Assembly (NCBI RefSeq): GCF_000158915.1
Contig: NZ_GG657754.1
Location: 1,246,524-1,310,523 of the forward strand
Direction of reading: 5' to 3'
DNA from: Streptomyces himastatinicus ATCC 53653
GTDB lineage: Bacteria; Actinomycetota; Actinomycetes; Streptomycetales; Streptomycetaceae
Length of the DNA: 64,000 nucleotides
Notes under the pieces: model-generated
What the model was told of the DNA's origin: nothing
Databases searched by the model: none
The model's input: only the letters and a program-made list of their open reading frames with translations
Program-made: the position numbers and the translations under genes
Part shown: piece after piece, positions 34,082 through 42,270 of the stretch
How positions within the stretch are numbered: the first letter of the stretch is position 1
Layout of the letters: every line of letters starts with the position of its first letter

Positions 34082-35239
34082 TCACGATCCGAGGGGACGC
34101 AGCAGGGAGCGGGAGATGATGTGGCGCTGGATCTCGCTGGTGCCGTCCCAGATGCGCTCCACCCGGGCGTCCCGCCAGAACCGTTCGATCGGCAGTTCCG
34201 CCATCAGCCCCATGCCGCCGAAGATCTGCACCGCCCGGTCGGTGATCCGGCCCAGCGCTTCCGAGGCGTACAGCTTCGCCATCGCCGCGTCCCGGTCGGT
34301 CATGGTGCCCTGGTCGAGCTTCCACGCCGCCCGCATGGTGAGCAGTTCGGCGGCCTCCAGCTCGGTGGCCATGTCCGCCAGGGGGAAACTGACGCCCTGG
34401 AACCGGCCGATCGTCTGCCCGAACTGGCGGCGTTCGGCGGCCCACCCCGTGGCGAGGTCCAGTACGCGCCGGGCGCGCCCGACACTGGTGGCGGCGACGC
34501 TGAGCCGACTGGCGCCCAGCCACTCCGCCATCAGGTCGAAGCCACGCCCCTCTTCGCCGAGGCGCCCGCCCGCGGGGATCCGGCAGTCCGTGAAGGACAG
34601 TTCGCACTGGTGGTATCCCCGGTGCGATACGGCCGCCGAGCCACGGGTGACGGTGAGGCCCGGGGTGTCCAGGTCCACCAGGAATGCCGTGATCGGGTTC
34701 TTCCCTGTGGTGGGGCCCGTGGCACCGGTGGTGGCGAAGAGGATCACGAAGTCCGCCGCGTCGGCGTGGCTGATGAAGTGTTTGGTGCCGTTGATGACGT
34801 ACGTGTCGCCGTCCCGTACCGCGCGCGTGGTCATGGAGCGTACGTCGGATCCCGCGCCGGGTTCGGTCATGGCGAGGCAGTCATGGCGTTCCCCGCGGAT
34901 GGTCGGGAGCAGATAGCGCTCGCGTTGCTCCCCTTCGCAGGCCTGAAGGATGTTGCTCGGCCGGGCCACGAGCATCTGGAGGGCGTAGCCGGTGCGGCCC
35001 AGCTCGCGCTCCACCAGGGTCATGCTGGTGGCGTCCAGGCCGCCGCCACCCAGCTCTTCGGGCATGTTGGCCGCGTAGAGCCCGGCGTCGAGGGCCTTGC
35101 GGCGGATCCGCTCGGCCAGTGCGGGCGGCACCTCGTCGAGCCGCTCGACCTCATCCTCGTGCGGCTCCAGCTCGTTCGTGACGAACGTGCGCACCGTGTC
35201 CACGATCATGCGCTGCTCGTCGGTGAGTTCGAAATCCAT
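34082..35239 (-). CDS. acyl-CoA dehydrogenase
   Basis: A 385-residue FAD enzyme from the ATG at 35239 (GAGGAG upstream). The signatures C-L-A-M-T-E-P-G-A-G-S-D and the C-terminal Q-I-F-G-G-M-G and R-I-W-D-G-T-S-E-I-Q-R are intact. The catalytic base position carries the I-W-D-G-T-S-E motif usual for short-chain, CaiA-like members. It oxidises an acyl-CoA to the 2-enoyl-CoA and passes electrons to ETF, whose genes lie elsewhere in this window. Confidence 0.92.
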   Translation of the reverse strand: MDFELTDEQRMIVDTVRTFVTNELEPHEDEVERLDEVPPALAERIRRKALDAGLYAANMPEELGGGGLDATSMTLVERELGRTGYALQMLVARPSNILQACEGEQRERYLLPTIRGERHDCLAMTEPGAGSDVRSMTTRAVRDGDTYVINGTKHFISHADAADFVILFATTGATGPTTGKNPITAFLVDLDTPGLTVTRGSAAVSHRGYHQCELSFTDCRIPAGGRLGEEGRGFDLMAEWLGASRLSVAATSVGRARRVLDLATGWAAERRQFGQTIGRFQGVSFPLADMATELEAAELLTMRAAWKLDQGTMTDRDAAMAKLYASEALGRITDRAVQIFGGMGLMAELPIERFWRDARVERIWDGTSEIQRHIISRSLLRPLGS

Positions 35240-35296
35240 GGCGGCTCCTCAGGACGGCGGGACGGGAGCGAATGGGCTTCGGGCGTGGCGTGGGCT

Positions 35297-35869
35297 TCAG
35301 CCGCGGCGGGGGATCCCCATCGGGCGGCCCACGACCTCGGGCCGGGGCAGGGCCGTGTGCGCCTGGTGGATCGCGGCCAGCCGCTGGAGCAGGGTCGCGG
35401 GCATCGGGCACGACCGCCCCCGCTCCATGTCGACGTGCACCAGCATCTGTTCGGCGGTGGCCAGCAGTGTGCCGGTGGTGTCGTGGTGCATTTCGTGGAA
35501 GATGTGGGCCCGCTTGGTGTCATGGTCCAGTACGCGGAGGGTCAGCCGGATCGGCTCCCCCTCGGCCACTTCGCGGCGGTTGTGCAGATGGGTTTCCACC
35601 GTGTACAGCGAGTGGCCCGCGGCCCGGTACCGCTCGTCGATGCCGATGTAGCGGAAGAACGCGTCCGCGTTGTCCCCGAAGACCAGCAGGTAGCAGGACT
35701 CGCTCATGTGGCCGTTGTAGTCCACCCAGGCCGGGCTGACGGTGGTGTGGTGCAAGGACAACGGTGCGGGGATGTCGGCGGTGTCGTCCCAGGTGCGGTG
35801 GCCGGTGCCCTCGTAGGGCGTGATCACCCGGCCCGTGTTTTGCTCGGCTTCGTCGTCGCTGTCTGCCAT
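35297..35869 (-). CDS. hot-dog thioesterase (betainyl-CoA thioesterase-like)
   Basis: A 190-residue hot-dog protein from the ATG at 35869 with AGGAGCC upstream. The active-site helix reads V-D-Y-N-G-H-M-S-E, followed by L-V-F-G-D-N-A-D-A-F-F-R. This pattern is close to the thioesterase domain found with L-carnitine dehydrogenase, where it hydrolyses betainyl-CoA. The Asp of V-D-Y-N is the expected catalytic residue. It is the first enzyme gene after the regulator. Hydrolysis of a quaternary-amine acyl-CoA is plausible but not shown. Confidence 0.8.
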   Translation of the reverse strand: MADSDDEAEQNTGRVITPYEGTGHRTWDDTADIPAPLSLHHTTVSPAWVDYNGHMSESCYLLVFGDNADAFFRYIGIDERYRAAGHSLYTVETHLHNRREVAEGEPIRLTLRVLDHDTKRAHIFHEMHHDTTGTLLATAEQMLVHVDMERGRSCPMPATLLQRLAAIHQAHTALPRPEVVGRPMGIPRRG

Positions 35870-35935
35870 ACCCGGCTCCTGTTCCTGACGGTGCTGTTTC
35901 CGGGTTCGTATCGGTCGGTGCGAGGTCGCGGTCGC

Positions 35936-36787
35936 TCAGCTCCGGACGATCTCGCGTTGCACGAAGTCGTAGAGAATCCGCCGCATCCGCTCGACGCTGC
36001 GGCCGGGGCGGCCGGTGAGCACCTGGATGCCCAGACCGTCGATCAGGGCCGTCAGGGACACGGCCAGCTCCTCGGGATCGGCGTCGGTGAAGACGCCCTG
36101 GGCCTGGCCTTCGGCGATCGTGCGCGCGACCGTCTCGTGGTAGCGGGCGTAGGAATCGGTGTGCAGCACCCGCAGCTCCGGGCGGAGCGCGGTCTCGTTC
36201 CACACTTGCAGCCAGATCGACCATTCCCGCTGCAACGCGCCCGGGGTGGGCAGCTGCAACTCGACCAGGCGCAGCAGCCGTTGATGCGCGTCCTCGATGC
36301 GGTGCAGCTCCGCGACCTGGCGGTCGAAAGCCTGCTGCACCGAGTGGCGCAGCGCCTCGGTGAGCAGACCGTCGCGGCCCGGGAAGTGGTAGTGGATCGT
36401 GGCGGCGCTCGTACCGCAGGCTTCCGCGACGTCCGACACCCGCACCGCGTGATAGCCCCGCTCGGCGATGAGGCGGCAGGCCGCGTCGAGGATCTGGCGG
36501 TACCGTCCGGTGTCCCCGTCGCGTACGGGCCGTCGGGCACTGCGCTGCGGAACCGCGGACACGGTGTCCGCCTCGTCGCTGCCGTTGATCAGCCAGTTCA
36601 CCGTGACGTTGCCGATCTCGGCGATCCTGGTCAGCTCGGCGGGGGTGAACCGCCGCGCCCCGGTCAGCGACTTGGACAGCTTGGTGGGGTCCAGCCCCAT
36701 GGCGTCGGCGAACGCGCGCTGGCTGCCCGGGTATCCGCGCAGCACCTCACGCACCCGCTGACGCGTCGCGTCCGCAGTGTGCAGCAT
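35936..36787 (-). CDS. XRE-TetR fusion transcriptional regulator
   Basis: A 283-residue regulator with two DNA-binding domains. Residues about 8-70 form an XRE/Cro-type HTH (S-Q-R-A-F-A-D-A-M-G-L-D-P-T-K-L-S-K-S-L). A short Arg-rich linker leads to a complete TetR domain at about 90-283 (I-L-D-A-A-C-R-L-I-A-E-R-G-Y, then S-A-A-T-I-H-Y-H-F-P-G-R) of the BetI-like branch with a TetR ligand domain. The ATG at 36787 is the likely start; 12 further codons upstream would run through the putative operator. It heads the acyl-CoA operon, and a perfect ATTGCG-N5-CGCAAT repeat lies 20 bp upstream. Confidence 0.85.
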   Translation of the reverse strand: MLHTADATRQRVREVLRGYPGSQRAFADAMGLDPTKLSKSLTGARRFTPAELTRIAEIGNVTVNWLINGSDEADTVSAVPQRSARRPVRDGDTGRYRQILDAACRLIAERGYHAVRVSDVAEACGTSAATIHYHFPGRDGLLTEALRHSVQQAFDRQVAELHRIEDAHQRLLRLVELQLPTPGALQREWSIWLQVWNETALRPELRVLHTDSYARYHETVARTIAEGQAQGVFTDADPEELAVSLTALIDGLGIQVLTGRPGRSVERMRRILYDFVQREIVRS

Positions 36788-36807
36788 GCCGCCGACCCTA
36801 GGGGCGC

Positions 36808-36824
36808 ATTGCGAAACCCGCAAT
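36808..36824. promoter_or_regulatory. palindromic operator upstream of the XRE-TetR regulator
   Basis: ATTGCG-AAACC-CGCAAT has perfect 6-bp arms. It lies between the regulator start and the GntR gene stop. Further AT-rich TCGCAACGCAAC half sites follow to 36852. Probable autoregulatory and operon operator. Confidence 0.6.
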
Positions 36825-36867
36825 GGTCTGACTCATCAATCGCAACGCAACGCGGCTCACCGTCCCG

Positions 36868-37566
36868 TCAGGCCGGGGAGTCCTCCTCCATGGGCGGCAT
36901 GAAGGCCCGCAGCCATCGCTCCGTCTGGGCGACGTGCGCCTCGGCCGCACCGGCGGCGGCGCGCGGATCGCGGTCGGCGATCGCGGTGGCCAGCACGCGG
37001 TGGTCCTCGTCGCTCTTGCGCCGCATCCGCTCGCCCTCGGGGAGGGTGAAGATCTGGTACTTGCGGGAGCGGGCGCGGAAGACCGAGAGCAGGGAGGCGA
37101 GGGCGGGGTTTCCGGCCGCGGTGGCGATCGCGGCGTGGAAGCGGTGGTCGAGGTCCGATGCCTCGGTGGGGTCGTCGGTGGCGTCCATGGCCTCGATGAG
37201 TGCGAAGAGTTCCCGCACCGTCTCCGGGGTGCTGCGGGCCGCGGCCTGCGCCGCGACGTGGGACTCCAGGACGCGCCGGATCTCGTACACCTCCAGCAGA
37301 CCGGAGAGCGGCAGCAGCTCCAGGGTGAGCGACAGGCTGCCTATGATGTCCTCCGGCCTGAGCTGGGAGACATAGGTACCGGAGCCGTGCCGCGGCTCGA
37401 TCACCCCCAGGGCCGCGAGCATCCGTACGGCCTCGCGCAACGACCCCCGGGACACGCCGAGTTCCTCGCACAGCTCACCCTCGGGCGGAATGCGCCCTCC
37501 GGCGCTGAGGCGCCCGGTGGCGATCATGTGGCGCAGGCCGTGGAACGCCTTGTCGACTGCGGACAT
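36868..37566 (-). CDS. GntR family regulator (FadR/FCD subfamily)
   Basis: A 232-residue regulator from the ATG at 37566. The winged HTH spans residues 3-70 (G-G-R-I-P-P-E-G-E-L-C-E-E-L-G-V-S-R-G-S-L-R-E-A-V). The C-terminal FCD helical domain (about 80-222) carries the D-x3-H ... H ligand pattern (D-L-D-H-R-F-H, then E-D-H-R) that binds a metal and an organic acid or sugar acid. It is divergent from the PLP-enzyme/sugar-transport run, with two TCATCWGATG palindromes in between. It probably represses that run. Confidence 0.9.
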   Translation of the reverse strand: MSAVDKAFHGLRHMIATGRLSAGGRIPPEGELCEELGVSRGSLREAVRMLAALGVIEPRHGSGTYVSQLRPEDIIGSLSLTLELLPLSGLLEVYEIRRVLESHVAAQAAARSTPETVRELFALIEAMDATDDPTEASDLDHRFHAAIATAAGNPALASLLSVFRARSRKYQIFTLPEGERMRRKSDEDHRVLATAIADRDPRAAAGAAEAHVAQTERWLRAFMPPMEEDSPA

Positions 37567-37624
37567 CCGATTCCTCCCGAACGGGCGGGGCGCGGTTCCG
37601 CGCCCTTCGCCGCACTGTACCGAT

Positions 37625-37667
37625 TCATCAGATGTCTCAGAGGTATCGATCGGAAGTCATCTGATGA
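37625..37667. promoter_or_regulatory. paired GntR-type operators TCATCAGATG / CATCTGATGA
   Basis: TCATCAGATG (37625-37634) and its reverse complement CATCTGATGA (37658-37667) face each other. Each is also palindromic by itself (CATC-N-GATG). Centres are 33 bp apart. The site lies 59 bp before the GntR start and 140 bp before the PLP-enzyme start. A single copy also occurs at 3658-3668. Confidence 0.72.
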
Positions 37668-37806
37668 TCCACGCTGTCACACCCCTTGATTGCACGGAAT
37701 CCGTCATGCAGGATGCCGAGTCATCATACGTGTTCTGGTCGCGATCAGATCTTTCCCATTTCTGATGCCCCTCGGAACACCCCGGGCCCGGCAGATCGGG
37801 AGTCAT

Positions 37807-39051
37807 GTGAGCGAGACCGATGTCATCGCGGCGCCACGCCCCCTGTTGCTGGCCGACGGCCGGCCAGCCGACCGGGCGTGGACGCTGGACCCCGCCATGA
37901 GACACCTGAACCACGGTTCCTTCGGCGCGGTTCCCCTGGTGGCACAGGAGCGGCAGAAGCAGCTGCGGGTGGAGATGGAACGCTCCCCAGTGGTGTGGTT
38001 CCCGGCGCTGCCGCAGCGGATCGCCGACACCAGGGTCGAGATCGCCGACTTCCTGGCGGTGGCCGCCGACGACCTGGCCCTGGTGCCGAACGCGAGCGCG
38101 GGCATCAGCGTCGTGTACGCCGCCCTCGACCGCCGCCGCGGCGGGGAGATCGTCGTCACCGACCACGGTTACGGCGCCGTCACCATGGGCGCCGAGCGGC
38201 TGGCGCGCGACCGCTGGGACGGCAGGGTCCGCACCGCGCGGGTGCCCCTCGACGCGGACGAGGAGCAGGCGTACGAGGCCGTGTTCGCCGAAGTGTCCGA
38301 GGCGACGGACCTCATCGTGGTGGACCAGATCACCTCGGCGACCGCCCGGCTGATGCCGGTGGAGCGGATCGGCGCGGAGGCGCGGCGGCGCGGGATCCCG
38401 CTGCTCGTGGACGCTGCGCACGCACCCGGTCTGCTCCCGGCCCCACTCGATGGTCTGGCCTGTGATTTCTGGGTCGGGAACCTGCACAAGTGGGGATGCG
38501 CGCCCCGCGGCACCGCGGCGCTCGTGGCCCGTGGTCCGCTGCGTGAGCGGCTCTACCCGCCGATCGACTCTTGGGGTGCCGAGGATCCGTACCCCGACCG
38601 CTTCGACCAGCAGGGCACGGTGGATGCCACCTGCTATCTGGCGGCGCCGACGGCGCTCGGCCTCATCGAACGCACCTGGGGCTGGCGGCGCGCCCGTCGC
38701 TATATGGACCACCTGGCCGGTTACGCGGCGCAGGTCATCGGTGCCGCGTTCACCGAGCTGACCGGCGCCGACAGCGGCGTCGACGTCGGCATGCCGGTCC
38801 CCGGGATGCGTCTGGTGCGGCTGCCCGAGGGCCTGGGCGCCACCCGCGTCGAGGCCGACGCGCTGCGCGACCGGGTCGCCGGGGAGCTGGGGGTCGAGGC
38901 GGCCTTCACCAGCTTCGGCGGCATCGGCTATCTGCGGGTGTCCGCCCACGTCTACAACACCGCCGCCGACTACGAGTACTTCGCCGAGACCTGCGTCCCC
39001 GTCCTCGGTGAGTGGGCCCGCACGGCTCGCGGGCGGCACGGCGCGCCGTAG
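37807..39051 (+). CDS. class V PLP-dependent aminotransferase (isopenicillin-N-epimerase-like)
   Basis: A 414-residue fold-type I PLP enzyme. The GTG at 37807 follows GGGAG. Features are L-N-H-G-S-F-G-A at the N-terminus, D-A-A-H-A-P-G (PLP-binding Asp and His), and the Schiff-base Lys in G-N-L-H-K-W-G (residue 228). The pattern fits CefD/EgtE-type enzymes that act as epimerases, lyases or desulphurases. The real reaction is unknown. It heads a run of sugar-transport and glycosidase genes, which suggests a nitrogen- or sulphur-bearing glycoside as substrate (inference). Confidence 0.88.
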   Translation: MSETDVIAAPRPLLLADGRPADRAWTLDPAMRHLNHGSFGAVPLVAQERQKQLRVEMERSPVVWFPALPQRIADTRVEIADFLAVAADDLALVPNASAGISVVYAALDRRRGGEIVVTDHGYGAVTMGAERLARDRWDGRVRTARVPLDADEEQAYEAVFAEVSEATDLIVVDQITSATARLMPVERIGAEARRRGIPLLVDAAHAPGLLPAPLDGLACDFWVGNLHKWGCAPRGTAALVARGPLRERLYPPIDSWGAEDPYPDRFDQQGTVDATCYLAAPTALGLIERTWGWRRARRYMDHLAGYAAQVIGAAFTELTGADSGVDVGMPVPGMRLVRLPEGLGATRVEADALRDRVAGELGVEAAFTSFGGIGYLRVSAHVYNTAADYEYFAETCVPVLGEWARTARGRHGAP

Positions 39052-39139
39052 CGGCGCGACACCGTACGCCCCCTCCCCCACCCCCGCCCCCCCCAGGCCG
39101 CTCCGAGCGCGGCCCGCACCCAAGGAAGAGGTCAGCACG

Positions 39140-40441
39140 ATGAGGAGAAGGACGGCAGCCCTCGCCCTCGGCACCGCCGCCGCGATGGTCCTGACCGGCT
39201 GTTCCACCATGAGCCCGAGCGCGGACGGCAAGGTCACGCTCAACATGGTCGAGAGCCTGACGAACCCCGCCCGTACCGATCTGATCAAGGGGCTCATAGC
39301 CGACTTCGAGAAGCAGAACCCCAAGATCAAGGTCAATCTGATCTCGCCGCCCACCGAACAGGCCGATCAGAAGATCCAGCAGATGCTCCAGTCCGGCAGC
39401 GGCGTGGATGCCCTCGAGGTACGGGACATCACGGTCGGCCCGTGGGCGAACAACGGCTGGCTGTACGACATGAAGAAGGACCTCAAGGGCTGGCAGGGCT
39501 GGAACGGCATGACGGAGAACGCCGTCAAGGCGTCCGAGGACGCCAAGGGCCGTACCTTCTTCGTCCCCTACGGCTTCTACGGGCTGAGCCTCTTCTACCG
39601 CAAGGACCTGATCAAGGACGCCGGGTTCAGCAAGCCCCCGGCCTCCTGGGACCAGCTGCTGAAGCAGGCGTCCGCCGTCAACGACCCGGCGAAGCGCCGC
39701 TACGGCTACGCGTTCCGCGGCGGGGCCAACGCCAACAGCAACGCCACCGCCATCATCGAGGCGTACGTGGCCGACAAGGTCGACCTCGCCAACGGCTACA
39801 AGCTGAAGAACGGGCGCACGATCTTCTCCGCGCCCGAGGCCCTGGACGCCCTCAAGACCTACCTCACCCTCTTCAAGAAGGCATCGCCCAAGTCGTCCGT
39901 CTCCTGGGGCTATCCGGAGATGGTCGAGGCGTTCTCCAACGGCTCCACGGCCTTCCTGCTCCAGGATCCGGAGGTCATCGCCACGGTCTCCGAGTCCAAG
40001 TCGATCTCGAAGGACCAGTGGGACACCGCTCCGCTGGTGGCCGGGCCCAGCGGGAAGACCGTCCAACCGCTGGCCACCGCCGGGTGGGGCATCGCGAAGG
40101 GCAGCAAGCACAAGGCCGAGACCGTCAAGCTGATCAAGTTCCTGTCCCAGGGCAAGGCGTCGACGGACTTCACCAAGAAGAACAGCCTGGTGCCGATCCT
40201 CAAGTCGGCGACCGAGGACCCGTTCTACAAGACCGGCCCGTGGTCGTCCTACGTCACCATGACCAAGCACCCCGACACCTATCTCAACGTGAGCCAGCCG
40301 CGCGGCGTGACCTGGTGGAGCGAGTGGGAGCAGAAGTCCGACGCCGACGTGCAGAAGATGGTGATCGGCAAGATGTCGCCCAAGGAGCTGCTGGCGGGCT
40401 GGGACGCGTACTGGACCAAGAAGTGGGAGCAGGAGAAGTAG
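39140..40441 (+). CDS. sugar ABC transporter substrate-binding lipoprotein
   Basis: A 433-residue family-1 solute-binding protein. The ATG at 39140 precedes a basic signal peptide with lipobox V-L-T-G-C (Cys at residue 21). Features include L-N-M-V-E-S-L, then Y-G-F-Y-G-L-S-L-F-Y-R-K-D-L and G-W-G-I-A-K-G-S-K-H. It captures an oligosaccharide or glycoside for the two permeases downstream. No ATPase gene is present, so a shared MsiK-type ATPase is expected, as usual for streptomycete sugar importers. Confidence 0.92.
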   Translation: MRRRTAALALGTAAAMVLTGCSTMSPSADGKVTLNMVESLTNPARTDLIKGLIADFEKQNPKIKVNLISPPTEQADQKIQQMLQSGSGVDALEVRDITVGPWANNGWLYDMKKDLKGWQGWNGMTENAVKASEDAKGRTFFVPYGFYGLSLFYRKDLIKDAGFSKPPASWDQLLKQASAVNDPAKRRYGYAFRGGANANSNATAIIEAYVADKVDLANGYKLKNGRTIFSAPEALDALKTYLTLFKKASPKSSVSWGYPEMVEAFSNGSTAFLLQDPEVIATVSESKSISKDQWDTAPLVAGPSGKTVQPLATAGWGIAKGSKHKAETVKLIKFLSQGKASTDFTKKNSLVPILKSATEDPFYKTGPWSSYVTMTKHPDTYLNVSQPRGVTWWSEWEQKSDADVQKMVIGKMSPKELLAGWDAYWTKKWEQEK

Positions 40442-40443
40442 GG

Positions 40444-41430
40444 ATGCCCGCGACGTCAGCGACGACCGGGCCGAAGACTTCGCGCCCCGTCCGGAAGCAA
40501 GCCGCCCCGCGGGCCCGGAGCGGGCCGCGGGGCGGCCGGAAGCGGGAGTTCACGACCCGCAGGGGCCTGCTCATCGCCGCCTTCATGGCACCGGCCGCGA
40601 TCTTCGTGGCGGTGTTCACGTACTACCCGATGATCGCGGGCAGCCAGATGGCCTTCCGCCACTGGGACCTCAACGATCTCACCGACACCTCCTGGGTGGG
40701 CCTGCGGAACTTCCAGGAGGTGTTCTCCGACCCCAACTGGGGCACCGTGCTGGGCAATACGGGCGTCTGGGTCATCGGGTCGATCGTGCCCCAGCTCGTG
40801 ATCGGTTTCGCGCTCGCCCTGTGGCTGCGCCGCCGGTTCCGCTTCCGCGGTGTCTACCAGGCGCTGGTCTTCTTTCCCTGGGCGATCTCCGGGTTCCTCA
40901 TCGGCATCCTGTTCCGCTGGATGTTCAACAGCGAGTTCGGCGTCGTGAACGACCTGCTCCAGAAGGCGGGGCTGATCGACGAGCCGGTGGCGTGGCTGGC
41001 CGATCCGCACAAGGCGATGATCGCCGTACTGATCGCCAACACCTGGTACGGCGTCACCTTCTTCGCCATCATGATCCTGGCCGCGCTCCAGTCGGTCCCC
41101 GACGAGCTGTACGAGGCCGCGGCGCTGGACGGGGCCGGGAAGGCACGCACGCTCTTCCAGATCACCATCCCCTACATCCGGGTCACGCTGGTCCTCACCG
41201 TGCTGCTGCGGGTCATCTGGATCTTCAACTTCCCCGATCTGATCTTCGGGATGACCGGTGGCGGGCCGAACAACGAGACCCACATCGTGACCACCTGGAT
41301 GATCAAGATCACTCAGCAGGGCGACTACGGCAAGGCGTCGGCCCTCGGTCTCCTCGTGGTCGCGGGGCTACTGCTGTTCACGGTGTTCTTCCTGCTGGCC
41401 ACGCGCGAGAAGCGAGAGGTGAAGTCGTGA
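40444..41430 (+). CDS. sugar ABC transporter permease (MalF-like)
   Basis: A 328-residue integral membrane permease from the ATG at 40444, two bases after the lipoprotein stop. An Arg/Lys-rich cytoplasmic start of about 40 residues precedes six helices. The EAA loop reads Y-E-A-A-A-L-D-G-A-G. It pairs with the next permease and an unlinked ATPase. Confidence 0.94.
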   Translation: MPATSATTGPKTSRPVRKQAAPRARSGPRGGRKREFTTRRGLLIAAFMAPAAIFVAVFTYYPMIAGSQMAFRHWDLNDLTDTSWVGLRNFQEVFSDPNWGTVLGNTGVWVIGSIVPQLVIGFALALWLRRRFRFRGVYQALVFFPWAISGFLIGILFRWMFNSEFGVVNDLLQKAGLIDEPVAWLADPHKAMIAVLIANTWYGVTFFAIMILAALQSVPDELYEAAALDGAGKARTLFQITIPYIRVTLVLTVLLRVIWIFNFPDLIFGMTGGGPNNETHIVTTWMIKITQQGDYGKASALGLLVVAGLLLFTVFFLLATREKREVKS

Positions 41431-42263
41431 TCGGCAAAGAGACCGCCGCCGGCCGGGCCGTCCGGATCGTCTTCCTGGTGCTGTGGCTGGCCTTCACCGT
41501 CTTCCCGCTGTACTGGATCCTCGTCACCTCGCTGAAGGCGCCGGGCGACATCTTCTCCTTCCCCCTCGCCTACTGGCCCGAGCACTTCTCGCTGGAGAAC
41601 TACCGCGAGCTGTTCAACAAGGCCGACTTCGGGACCTATCTGACCAACAGCCTCATCGTCGCGACCGTCGCGGGCGCGGTCGCCACCGCCATCTCGATGC
41701 TGTCGGCGTACGTGCTGGCGCGCTTCGAGTTCCGCACCAAGTCCGCGCTGCTGACGGCCGCCCTGGTCACCCAGATGATCCCGGCCTTCATCGCGCTGGG
41801 CCCGCTGTATCTGCTCATGACCGACCTGAAGCTGGTCGACAACCGGCTCGGGCTCATCCTCGTCTACATCGCCGTGTGCATCCCCTTCTGCACGGTGATG
41901 CTCCGCGGCTTCTTCGAGAACATCCCCGACGCGCTGGAGGAGGCCGCGATGATCGACGGCCTCTCCCGGTTCTCGGCACTGTTCCGGGTGCTGCTGCCGG
42001 TGATGCGTCCGGGGATCGTGGCGGCGTTCATCTTCAACTTCGTCAACTGCTGGAACGAGTTGTTCCTGTCGGTGACCCTGATGAACAGCGACGCCAACAA
42101 GACCATTCCGACGGCCCTCAACGGCTTCATCTCCAGCTTCAACATCGACTGGGGCTCGATGTCGGCTGCGGCCGTGTTCACGATCCTGCCGACGATGGTG
42201 CTCTTCGCCTTCGCGAGCCGCCACATCGTGCAGGGGCTCACCTCCGGCGCCGTGAAGGGGTGA
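41427..42263 (+). CDS. sugar ABC transporter permease (MalG-like)
   Basis: A 278-residue permease whose GTG at 41427 overlaps the previous stop (GTGA). Six helices are visible, with EAA loop E-E-A-A-M-I-D-G-L-S-R. It completes the importer's membrane dimer and lies 7 bp before the glycoside hydrolase gene. Confidence 0.94.
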   Translation: MIGKETAAGRAVRIVFLVLWLAFTVFPLYWILVTSLKAPGDIFSFPLAYWPEHFSLENYRELFNKADFGTYLTNSLIVATVAGAVATAISMLSAYVLARFEFRTKSALLTAALVTQMIPAFIALGPLYLLMTDLKLVDNRLGLILVYIAVCIPFCTVMLRGFFENIPDALEEAAMIDGLSRFSALFRVLLPVMRPGIVAAFIFNFVNCWNELFLSVTLMNSDANKTIPTALNGFISSFNIDWGSMSAAAVFTILPTMVLFAFASRHIVQGLTSGAVKG

Positions 42264-42270
42264 GGTATCC

